A stretch of DNA of 46,171 nt from Terriglobales bacterium (GTDB taxonomy: Bacteria > Acidobacteriota > Terriglobia > Bryobacterales > Bryobacteraceae). The stretch covers positions 1-46,171 of the forward strand of contig JAIXQP010000020.1 of the NCBI GenBank assembly GCA_027485675.1, read 5' to 3'. Shown here in pieces: positions 17,237 to 24,874 of the stretch (position 1 is its first letter; every line of letters starts with the position of its first letter). Both the position numbers and the translations under genes were made by a program. The notes below the pieces were generated by a model, which worked only from the letters and a program-made list of their open reading frames with translations, searched no databases and was not told the origin of the DNA.

Positions 17237-18406
17237 ATGGCCTGCTATATTTCATCGAACCAGAACCGCTTTTATACGGCGCTCGAATCGGGCTTCGGGT
17301 TGACCGCGACGGTGTCGGCCGAGAACCGCATTCCGGCGATCCGGCTTACGATCAAGAACGAGACACAGACCGGACGACGACGGGACAAGACCGGAAGCCG
17401 CTCGCGTAGCGCCGTGCCAACCGGAACGCGAGACCAGACCGAGTATCGTCTCGAGACTTACTTGACGAATTGGGCGAACACAACGGCGGAGCCTGCGTAT
17501 GGCCCCTTGCTGCGGGGAGCGCTAGGAGCGGCACCGCAGTTCGACCCCGGGAAAGTCGTGGCATCCGTAGACGGGACCAACATCACGCTGGGGGGCCCCC
17601 ACGGTTTAGCGGTGGGACAGGCGCTCAGCTGGTCGGGAGAGCTCCGGTTCGTTGAGGCTATCGTCAATGCAACTACGGTGCGGCTCAATGCGCCGTTCAG
17701 CCAAGTTCCCGGTCCTGGTGCGCCGTTGAATCCAACAGTGACTTACAGCCCGGCGACCCAACTGCCGAGCGTATCCCTTTTCGACTACTGGAGCCCTTCG
17801 ACCGCAGTTCAAAGGCTGCTATCCGGCGGGGCGGTGGACGTGATGAAGGTAAAGATCAACGGCGACTTCCACGAACTCGAGTTTCAAGGCGAGGCTCGTC
17901 AGCTGATCGACAGTGCTTCCTTCACGTCCGGACTGGGGGCTCTGACCGAGTTTCCGGCCGAACCGACCGTGGGGGAACTGGACTATCAAATCATTCCGGG
18001 TCATCTGGGTCAGGTTTGGATGGGATCAACGCCTACCCGTTTCTTCACGTTGACCGATGCCGAGGTTTCGGTAAAGAACAACATCGACATGCGGAAGCGG
18101 GAGTTCGGGTTCGATGGTCCTCGCTGTCTGGCCGCCGGGGAACGCGAGGTGGGTTTGCGATTCCGGATTCTCGAGACCGACGACGATGCTACGAAGGGGC
18201 TGTATGCGGCAGCGCGCAATCGCCAGCCAATTTCCATCATGTTGCAACTAGGCGAACAGGCCGGGCAACTCTGTGGCATCTACATGCCGAACGTGATTCC
18301 TGAGGTGCCGGAGTTCGATGACCGGAATCCGCGGCTGGAATGGGCATTCGGGATGAGCCAAGCCAATGGCACGCTGGATGACGAAATCCGAATCGCTTTC
18401 GCCTAG
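17237..18406 (+). CDS. Putative major tail tube protein
   Basis: This protein of 389 residues is beta-rich. The reading frame is open from 17189, but I chose the ATG at 17237 because AGAGGA lies just before it and the upstream gene ends at 17226. An inserted segment (about 100-170) looks like an Ig-like surface domain. Strands such as VDVMKVKINGDFHELEFQGEA and FTLTDAEVSVKNNIDMRKREFG fit a tube protein with ring contacts. It lies directly before the tail chaperone pair, as tail tube genes do. Confidence 0.75.
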   Translation: MACYISSNQNRFYTALESGFGLTATVSAENRIPAIRLTIKNETQTGRRRDKTGSRSRSAVPTGTRDQTEYRLETYLTNWANTTAEPAYGPLLRGALGAAPQFDPGKVVASVDGTNITLGGPHGLAVGQALSWSGELRFVEAIVNATTVRLNAPFSQVPGPGAPLNPTVTYSPATQLPSVSLFDYWSPSTAVQRLLSGGAVDVMKVKINGDFHELEFQGEARQLIDSASFTSGLGALTEFPAEPTVGELDYQIIPGHLGQVWMGSTPTRFFTLTDAEVSVKNNIDMRKREFGFDGPRCLAAGEREVGLRFRILETDDDATKGLYAAARNRQPISIMLQLGEQAGQLCGIYMPNVIPEVPEFDDRNPRLEWAFGMSQANGTLDDEIRIAFA

Positions 18407-18415
18407 GGGGCCTTC

Positions 18416-18781
18416 ATGAACTACCAAAGCACCGTACGCAGCGAGTCGCAGTCGTTTCCAGGCGTGTGGTTCGAGATCAAGCGGCTGTCGCTTTCGGGCC
18501 GACTTGAACTTCTTCGCCTGGTCCGGCGGGAGGGACGCGATCTTGAATTTCACAGCGCTAGCGATGAGATGGCCGACCAGCTGAGGGCGCGGGAGATAGC
18601 CGCGTCGATCCAAGCCATCTACATTCGCTGGGGCCTCGATCGGATTGAAGGTCTGTGTATTGACGGGGAGGCGGCCAACCGGGACTCGTTGCTTGATAAG
18701 GGTCCCGAGGCACTCTGCACGGAGATCGCCGAGGCAATACGCTCCGAGTGCTTCCTGAGCGAGACAGAACGAAAAAACTAG
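18416..18781 (+). CDS. Tail assembly chaperone, short form (gpG-like)
   Basis: The 121-residue, mainly helical protein lies between the tail tube and tape measure genes, the fixed place of the lambda gpG-type chaperone that coats the tape measure during tail assembly. Its last codons are CGA AAA AAC TAG, so a classic slippery heptamer A AAA AAC (18772-18778) ends at the stop codon. Ribosomes that slip back one base would make a 231-residue extended form ending at 19110. The short form is made by normal termination. Sequence similarity to lambda gpG is not evident; the role rests on position and the frameshift signal. Confidence 0.82.
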   Translation: MNYQSTVRSESQSFPGVWFEIKRLSLSGRLELLRLVRREGRDLEFHSASDEMADQLRAREIAASIQAIYIRWGLDRIEGLCIDGEAANRDSLLDKGPEALCTEIAEAIRSECFLSETERKN

Positions 18782-18853
18782 TTGTCGCCTTCCACTTTCA
18801 ATTTGCGAACCAAGCCGCATGGAAGTGCGACACCTGCCGGCAACAAGGCTTGG
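18772..18853 (+). promoter_or_regulatory. Programmed -1 frameshift signal with H-type pseudoknot
   Basis: The slippery heptamer A AAA AAC occupies 18772-18778 in the exact zero-frame phase. After a 4-base spacer, 18783-18794 pairs with 18820-18832 to give 12 base pairs with a single bulged T at 18826. Within the loop, CCAAGCC (18810-18816) is perfectly complementary to GGCTTGG (18847-18853), giving a second 7-bp stem in pseudoknot arrangement. The loops of 15, 3 and 14 bases are long enough to span the stems. Slippage moves ribosomes into the frame that is open to 19110. Confidence 0.85.
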
Positions 18854-19110
18854 AGAAGAAGCGAAGGTGCGGGTTTCTGCCCCAACAGGCCGAAGCCTCG
18901 CGTCCCGTATGGATCAGAAAACACATCAGCAGTAGTGAGTGCCCGCGAAGTTACGTCACCAGCGACAGTGACACGTGGCTCGAAGAGTTTCATCTTTGGC
19001 GATTCGGCGGAAGACCGGACCTGATGAACTATCCAGCTAAGTCGGCGGAGGCTTTCACCATCCTCGAAAGCGAACTACTAAAGGAGCGAGACAATGGCGA
19101 ACGAATATAG
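18779..19110 (+). CDS. Tail assembly chaperone extension (gpT-like, read by -1 frameshift)
   Basis: This open frame continues the gpG-like gene after slippage at 18772-18778 and adds 110 residues. It carries a zinc-finger-like CDTC pair (Cys-x2-Cys), a third Cys in RRCGF and a fourth in SECPRSYVT. A helical end follows (SAEAFTILESELLKE). The frame has no good start of its own. The GTG at 18748 lies inside the upstream gene without a ribosome binding site. In lambda the T part binds the tail tube while G binds the tape measure. The end overlaps the tape measure start by 17 bases. Confidence 0.8.
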
Positions 19111-19762
19111 ATGGGAGGACCTCCAACGGGAGCTCCTTTCTCGCGGACACCTGTCAGCGGAGAGTGAGAAGGACGCAGATCTTTTGGGTGGGACGGCGGC
19201 CGGCGCAGCGATTCAAGAGTTATCGAAGCAACTCGCTGGACCGGCTCAGACGCCGACTCGGCCGGCATCGGCAGGCACAATACTAGGACAGACAACCGCA
19301 GCCTTGTCCAAAGGCGTTACGCTGTCTCCGCTGACGAAAGACCTGGCGACCACATCCAGCAACTTCCTTCTCAAAGGATTGACGTTGGCGCCCTTAATCA
19401 GAGGGTTGTTCAGTCTGTTCCGCAAAGAAGATGACACGGAACCTGTAGCGCCCGTCCGTTTCAGTCTTCCGGCCCCAATACGAACCGAGGCTGGATTGGC
19501 GCCGGACGGGCAGACAGTATCGATCGACCGCGGTGCTGGGGACCGAATCCGGACACTTCGGCAACCCGAGAGTCAATCGGTTCAGGGAGAAGCAGGGCGG
19601 AGCGGGGTTGCCGCCTCGAATGCTCCGACGCAGAACATCACGGTGCAGGTGAACGCGATGGATAGCCGCAGTTTCCTGGATCACAGTGAAGACATCGCGC
19701 GAGCTGTGCGGGAAGCGATGCTTCATTCTCATTCCATCAACGATGTGGTGAACGACCTATGA
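19094..19762 (+). CDS. Very short tape measure-like protein
   Basis: The 222-residue protein follows the tail chaperone pair, the place of the tape measure. It has a central hydrophobic part (about 75-112, LTLAPLIRGLFSLF) and ends with a segment typical of tape measure C-termini (ITVQVNAMDSRSFLDHSED, then IARAVREAML). Tape measures fix tail length, at about 1.5 angstrom per residue in well-studied phages. This would give a tail of only some 30-35 nm. The gene overlaps the next by 4 bases. Deletion of the usual long helical middle is an alternative explanation. Confidence 0.7.
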   Translation: MANEYRWEDLQRELLSRGHLSAESEKDADLLGGTAAGAAIQELSKQLAGPAQTPTRPASAGTILGQTTAALSKGVTLSPLTKDLATTSSNFLLKGLTLAPLIRGLFSLFRKEDDTEPVAPVRFSLPAPIRTEAGLAPDGQTVSIDRGAGDRIRTLRQPESQSVQGEAGRSGVAASNAPTQNITVQVNAMDSRSFLDHSEDIARAVREAMLHSHSINDVVNDL

Positions 19763-20115
19763 ACTCCTTTCCCAAACTGAAGAGCGGCGCGATCATGCAG
19801 TGGCCGGCGGTTCGCGAACGAAGGTTCGAAACGGAGGTACTGGAGTTCGCTGACGGTTCCGAACAGCGATTCCGGCATTCTCCGGCCGGAGTGCGCCAAT
19901 GGATCGTGAGACTGGACGATTTGGATGAGGGGGAACTGAGTATGTTGGAGTCCTTCTTCGCTCAGGAACAGGGGGCATTCGGCACCTTCTCTTTCACAGA
20001 CCCGTGGGATGGCACGGTCTACGCCACCTGTCGATTTGACAATCCAGCCTGCGTGGCGGAGTACCGGGCGTTCCATCGAGGCGGCACCACATTGATCGTC
20101 CGCGAGGTGAGGTAA
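19759..20115 (+). CDS. Distal tail protein, DUF2460-like
   Basis: The 118-residue protein shows the pattern of the DUF2460 distal-tail family: an N-terminal strand with a charged FADGSEQRF turn, then RLDDLDEGELSMLESFFAQ and GAFGTFSFTDPWDG. Proteins of this family join the tail tube to the hub, also in the RcGTA gene transfer agent. The gene overlaps the tape measure-like gene by ATGA, and a paralogue follows 7 bases downstream. Confidence 0.75.
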   Translation: MNSFPKLKSGAIMQWPAVRERRFETEVLEFADGSEQRFRHSPAGVRQWIVRLDDLDEGELSMLESFFAQEQGAFGTFSFTDPWDGTVYATCRFDNPACVAEYRAFHRGGTTLIVREVR

Positions 20116-20122
20116 CAGGGCT

Positions 20123-20917
20123 ATGGCATTCTTTCCCCAATTGTCTACAGGTGCGATAAGTCAGTTTCCCCTGCAACGGAGGCAACTCTTTCGAGTAATC
20201 GCAAACCGACTGTCGGACGGCAGCGAGATCCGGAGCCTGGACCCCTATGGGGCACGACTTGGCCTTGCTCTCGGCTTCGATGGCCTGTCGGACGCCGAGA
20301 TGGAGACGCTCGAGGAGTTTTTCATCGAGCAAGAGGGACGCCGAGGAAGTTTCGGCTTCTTGGATCCAGGGCTGAATTTACTGCGTTGGAGCGAGGACTT
20401 CGAGCGAAGCGTTTGGACCGCCGGGCCTCTACTGTCGCAGACAACGGGGCAAGCCGACCCCTGGGGAGGCCAGCGAGGTACGGCCTTCGTCAATACGGCA
20501 ATTGCACCGCAGGCCATAGTCCAGGCGATTGATGCGCCAGGCAGCTACACCTATTGTTTCAGTATCTGGATGCGAAGTCCGACTTCCTCACTGGTGACGT
20601 TACTGGCTTCCTCTGGCGGTTATACCCAAACGGAAGAGTGTCGACCCACGGCGGCTTGGAAGCGATTCCACATGCGAGTCAGCCTTCCGAGCAGCGCCAG
20701 TTCCATTGGATTCGGCTGGGAGATGGGGGCGGGAGCTGCCGTGGAGGCCGTTGGAGCCCAGGTGGACGCTCAACCTTCGCCAGCAGCGTACCGCCGCAGT
20801 ACCTCCCGACATGGAGTTCACACCAGCGTTCGTTTCGCGATGGATTCTCTGGCCCGGACTACCCACGGACCGAATGACCATAGCACCACAGTCTCTTTAA
20901 TTACCCGCGCGTTCTAG
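20123..20917 (+). CDS. Second DUF2460-like distal tail protein with carbohydrate-binding-like domain
   Basis: Residues of about 1-85 repeat the domain of the upstream gene (ANRLSDGSEIRSLD, then DAEMETLEEFFIEQEGRRG and FGFLDPG). The remaining 175 residues start LLRWSEDFERSVWT and form a beta-sandwich-type region like the carbohydrate-binding or fibre domains of phage tail proteins. The pair looks like a tandem duplication in which one copy gained a surface domain. The C-terminus is odd in composition but the frame is unbroken. Confidence 0.72.
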   Translation: MAFFPQLSTGAISQFPLQRRQLFRVIANRLSDGSEIRSLDPYGARLGLALGFDGLSDAEMETLEEFFIEQEGRRGSFGFLDPGLNLLRWSEDFERSVWTAGPLLSQTTGQADPWGGQRGTAFVNTAIAPQAIVQAIDAPGSYTYCFSIWMRSPTSSLVTLLASSGGYTQTEECRPTAAWKRFHMRVSLPSSASSIGFGWEMGAGAAVEAVGAQVDAQPSPAAYRRSTSRHGVHTSVRFAMDSLARTTHGPNDHSTTVSLITRAF

Positions 20918-20941
20918 CCTCGCGGCCCACGGAGCCCCACT

Positions 20942-23900
20942 ATGCCGACGATTCACGAGATAAAGGAGCAAGAACTGCTCGAAACGCCAGTACTTCTGTT
21001 CGAGTGCGAGTTACGGAATGGACAGCGACACTTCTGGGCGACTCATCGAGTCGACTTTGAAGGTGTTGTCTACGAAGCAAGGCTGCTCGAACACACGGGC
21101 TTCGACATCCGCGCCTATTCTGAAGACGGGATTGACGCTTCAGCGAAGGTTAGTCTCGTCTTGGCCAATGCAGACTCCCGCTATTCTCAATTGGAACGAA
21201 CTATCGGATTCAAAGGATCCCGACTGCACGTACGGTTTGTGTTTTTCGACCTGGCGGCAAATGCCCCGGCTTCGGAGGCGATCACTGTATTCCGTGGCTT
21301 GGGGAACGCTCCGGATCAGATTCGGGAATCGACATTTCGGGTCACGTTCAACAACCGGCTGAATTTTCAGCGGATTCTATTACCCGAGGTTCGCATACAG
21401 AAAAGGTGTCCGTGGCTGTTTCCAGCTACCGCCGAACAGCGGGTTGAAGCGATCACGGGTGGCTCCAAGGGAGTTTACTCGCCGTTCTTTCGATGTGGCT
21501 ATTCGGCTGGAATTGCGGGTGGCGTCGGCAATTTGAATGGTGACGTGCCCTTTGAAAGCTGCGACTACACGAGAAAAGCTTGCACCGAACGTGGGATGTT
21601 TCGCCAAGATTCGCTCGTTCAGATTACGCGCCGGTTCGGCGGAATCGAGTTCGTTCCCTCTTCGATCGCCGTTCGAGGACATGGTGACAAGGTATTTTCG
21701 GTGTCGGCGGTCCAACCGAATGAGGCAAAGTACAACGACTTCGTTCCCGTGGTCTATGGCACCTGCTGGGTTCAGCCACCAATTACCCTCGCTAGAAACG
21801 ACGGAAACCTGACGCGGATGGAAGCGCTCGTGGCACTCGGCGAGATCGAAGGAATCCTGACCGTTGTGGTCAACGACGTGGAGATTCCACTCGCCAATGA
21901 CGGGGCCAATATGACCGCGACGGGATGGTACCACTGGGTAGGTAAGGGTAACCGGACCGGAGATTTCAACCTGAATTTCGCGGACGCTTTGGGGCAGCCA
22001 CTCGGTGATCCATACGGAAGCATGGCGTACTTGTCCATCGTGGTTCCGAACAGAATTCAGGATGGCCGGTCGCTACCACGGGTGCAGGTCCTGGTGAAAG
22101 GCTCGAAACTGCCGATCTTCGATACTGCCGGTGAGCCACTTCCGGACTCACACACGAGCAATCCCGCTTGGATACTCCTGGATGTTCTTCGGAAGAGTGG
22201 TTGGACGCTCGATGAGGTCGATCTTCCCAGCTTTAGCAGTACGGCAGCTTACTGCGACGACCCGATCGAGACTGTTGACCTACATGGAAATCCACTCCAG
22301 ATTCCCAGATTCCAATGCAATCTGACGCTGCGGCGCCGCCGGAGTGCCGCCGAAGTGATCCGAGGGATCCGGAACTGCGCCGGACTTTACTTGACGTTCG
22401 GCCAGGCTGGCACACTGCAGTTACGCCAAGAGTCTACATTAGGGGTGCAGCAGCCGGTTCAGTCGCCCGGTTCCAATGCTTCGACGCCGCTGTTTGGCGG
22501 TTGGGCCGCCTATGAGTTCGATGAGGGAGATATCCTTCGGGACACGAACGGAGAACCGCGGGTGCGGGTTTACTCTCGAAACTCGGCGGATACTCCGAAT
22601 CGCTATAGCGTGGAGTTTCAAGATGCCTTCAACGAATACCAGCAGGATTCCTTCTCACTACTCGATTTAGAAGACGTGGTGACAGTCGGACAGGAAATCA
22701 GTGCCTCACTTCCTGCACTCGGGCTGGCTAACTTCGACCAGGCGTCGAGAGTAACGAAGCTCCATCTGTTGAAGAGCGTTCGTGGGAACGTCTACCTGGA
22801 GATCATGACTTCGGTGAAGGCGCTGGGAGTACAGCCGGGCGACCTGGTGACCGTGTCGTATGCGAAGGAGGGTCTGGATCGGCAGCTGTTCCGGGTTCTG
22901 CGCCTTACCCCCGGACAGAATTTTCGAACCGTTCAGTTGACGCTGCAGTGGCACGATGAGAGCTGGTATGTCCAAACGGCTGGTAAAGGAATGGAATCTT
23001 CAGGCCGGCAGCCACGTTATGAGTTGGGGCTTCCGCGTCCACTCATTGGTACCGTGTTGGACGAGGACGGCAATCCGCAACTTGGAGTGGTTGAGACCTA
23101 CACGGAGGAGACTGACGGTCGAGCAAGAACAGAGCTTTCCGTCGACTTCTACGAGCCAAGAAAGCCGGCATCATCGCGGGCAGGAATTCCGCTGCTTTCC
23201 CTTAGTCCTTCGACGGAGCCGATTGGCGGATCACTGGCGGGTGATCAAAACCTTTACTATGCACTTACGGGTTCAGACGCGGAGGCTCGAGAGGGGGGAA
23301 CGTCTTTCATTGTGAGGGCGGTGATTCCTCCAGGCAGCAATACCAACTTAGTGACCTTAACAGGACTGAGCTTTGGTCCAGGTACAGAGTCGTTCAGCGT
23401 TTATCGGGGCCCAACGCCGCAGCAACTTTCCCGAATCGGTTCCGATCTGCCTTTGGCCTCCTCTTTCGTTGACACTGGATTGGCTGCCGGGCTGATTTCA
23501 CCACCGGACGAGAACTTCTCTCACGCCAATTTTTACTGGCGGTTGGAACTGCAGGGCGAGTGGCCAGCGACGGTTTCCTCGTTGAATACGATCGGCAATC
23601 CAGTGCTTACCATGTTGGCCAACGAGTGGCGGACCAAGACGGTTCGAATCACGAAGGGCAAAGGGCTGGGACAGGAGCGGCGGATTGAGTCGAACACGGC
23701 TACAGAGTGTGTTTTGACGGAAACATGGGCAATCGTGCCCGACGCCTCAAGCAGTTGGGTGATCATCGACTCGAGTTGGATTCCCGCAGCTACAACTTCA
23801 TCGAGTCCGGCGAGGTTTGAAGTGCCAAACCGGGAAGGCGCGACCCTGCAGGTGACGGGACGGGCGGCGAACGCCAGTAACCGGGAATGCTCTCCAGAGT

Positions 23901-24856
23901 TGTCTCCGGTGACGCGGTGGCGGCTGAACGGGTCGAGCGGTGCTCAGTTAGACATTGATGTGCCGCCGGCACCGACCTTTGCACTCAGCACGACAGGGGA
24001 CGGAACCATTGAGATTCAGTCAATCGGGTTTCCAGAACTTGTAAACACAAGAACGGTTACAACCGGAACCTTAGTTCTGCATTACTGGGATGAGTTACGA
24101 AATCCGTCAGCAACAGTTCTTTCGGGCGCTTTGGACGTCTCGTCTGACGTGTTGGTTCTGTCAGCACCGGGCCAGGTGGCGGTGAACCAAATCGTTCAGA
24201 TCGGCCAAGAGCTGCTCGAAGTGCTCGCAGTTTCCACGGAAGGAACTTCGATTCAAGTCGTCAGGGGTGCATTCGGATCTCTGGTCTCGAGTCATGCGAT
24301 CGGTACAGCAGTGTATCCGCTAGACTCGCGGGCGGAGATTATGCCTTTCGGACGAGACTTCTTCGGATCTCCAGCAAGCGGCAGCTATGCATTTAGTATT
24401 CACCTGCCTGCTGTTCGGGTGGCGGGCGCCAGTCTGTATTTGACAAACACTCGGGGCAACTCGGTAGTGTCGAATCGCAGTGTCACAAACACTCTGGACG
24501 ACGGACTGCGCACGATGCAGGGTGGACAGATCAATATCCAGTTGGAAGGCTGGCTTGCGATTGAGGACTCGGCGACTCCCCCGGTTTTCGTGGACCGGCC
24601 GTTGACGATCCGAGATATATTCGCCATCGTACAGGAGGCACCCAGCGGGGGCCCGGTGACGCTTCGGCTGCGCCAGGACAACGATTTACTCTGCGTTCTG
24701 ACGATTGAAGCTGGAGCGACGCTTTCCAATGTAGCGGAGGGGTTTTCCCTACCGCCGTTGCGAAATGGGGCCTATCTCCACCTGGATATCGTTAGCCTCT
24801 CGCAGAGTTGGGAGAGTACGCCAGGCAGCGACCTTACTGTTACGATTCGGCTTTGA
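20942..24856 (+). CDS. Tail hub/tip protein, gpL-like N-terminus fused to gpJ-like body
   Basis: The 1304-residue protein is the largest of the cassette. Residues of about 1-220 resemble distal minor tail proteins and hold four Cys (156, 185, 207, 214), the last two spaced by six residues as in the iron-sulfur site of lambda gpL. The next part (about 220-690) is hub-like, with PVVYGTCWVQPPI and RNCAGLYLTFGQAGTLQLR. The C-terminal 600 residues are Ig/fibronectin-like beta domains, for receptor contact or adhesion. Separate gpL-like and gpJ-like genes are the more usual arrangement. The gene is intact. Hub function is inferred with good confidence, the cluster site less so. Confidence 0.82.
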   Translation: MPTIHEIKEQELLETPVLLFECELRNGQRHFWATHRVDFEGVVYEARLLEHTGFDIRAYSEDGIDASAKVSLVLANADSRYSQLERTIGFKGSRLHVRFVFFDLAANAPASEAITVFRGLGNAPDQIRESTFRVTFNNRLNFQRILLPEVRIQKRCPWLFPATAEQRVEAITGGSKGVYSPFFRCGYSAGIAGGVGNLNGDVPFESCDYTRKACTERGMFRQDSLVQITRRFGGIEFVPSSIAVRGHGDKVFSVSAVQPNEAKYNDFVPVVYGTCWVQPPITLARNDGNLTRMEALVALGEIEGILTVVVNDVEIPLANDGANMTATGWYHWVGKGNRTGDFNLNFADALGQPLGDPYGSMAYLSIVVPNRIQDGRSLPRVQVLVKGSKLPIFDTAGEPLPDSHTSNPAWILLDVLRKSGWTLDEVDLPSFSSTAAYCDDPIETVDLHGNPLQIPRFQCNLTLRRRRSAAEVIRGIRNCAGLYLTFGQAGTLQLRQESTLGVQQPVQSPGSNASTPLFGGWAAYEFDEGDILRDTNGEPRVRVYSRNSADTPNRYSVEFQDAFNEYQQDSFSLLDLEDVVTVGQEISASLPALGLANFDQASRVTKLHLLKSVRGNVYLEIMTSVKALGVQPGDLVTVSYAKEGLDRQLFRVLRLTPGQNFRTVQLTLQWHDESWYVQTAGKGMESSGRQPRYELGLPRPLIGTVLDEDGNPQLGVVETYTEETDGRARTELSVDFYEPRKPASSRAGIPLLSLSPSTEPIGGSLAGDQNLYYALTGSDAEAREGGTSFIVRAVIPPGSNTNLVTLTGLSFGPGTESFSVYRGPTPQQLSRIGSDLPLASSFVDTGLAAGLISPPDENFSHANFYWRLELQGEWPATVSSLNTIGNPVLTMLANEWRTKTVRITKGKGLGQERRIESNTATECVLTETWAIVPDASSSWVIIDSSWIPAATTSSSPARFEVPNREGATLQVTGRAANASNRECSPELSPVTRWRLNGSSGAQLDIDVPPAPTFALSTTGDGTIEIQSIGFPELVNTRTVTTGTLVLHYWDELRNPSATVLSGALDVSSDVLVLSAPGQVAVNQIVQIGQELLEVLAVSTEGTSIQVVRGAFGSLVSSHAIGTAVYPLDSRAEIMPFGRDFFGSPASGSYAFSIHLPAVRVAGASLYLTNTRGNSVVSNRSVTNTLDDGLRTMQGGQINIQLEGWLAIEDSATPPVFVDRPLTIRDIFAIVQEAPSGGPVTLRLRQDNDLLCVLTIEAGATLSNVAEGFSLPPLRNGAYLHLDIVSLSQSWESTPGSDLTVTIRL

Positions 24857-24874
24857 TTAAAAAGGGGACATTGG

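Noticed and set aside
18748-19110. Independent gene starting with the GTG at 18748
   Set aside because: The GTG lies inside the upstream gene without a ribosome binding site. The slippery heptamer and pseudoknot explain the frame better as an extension.
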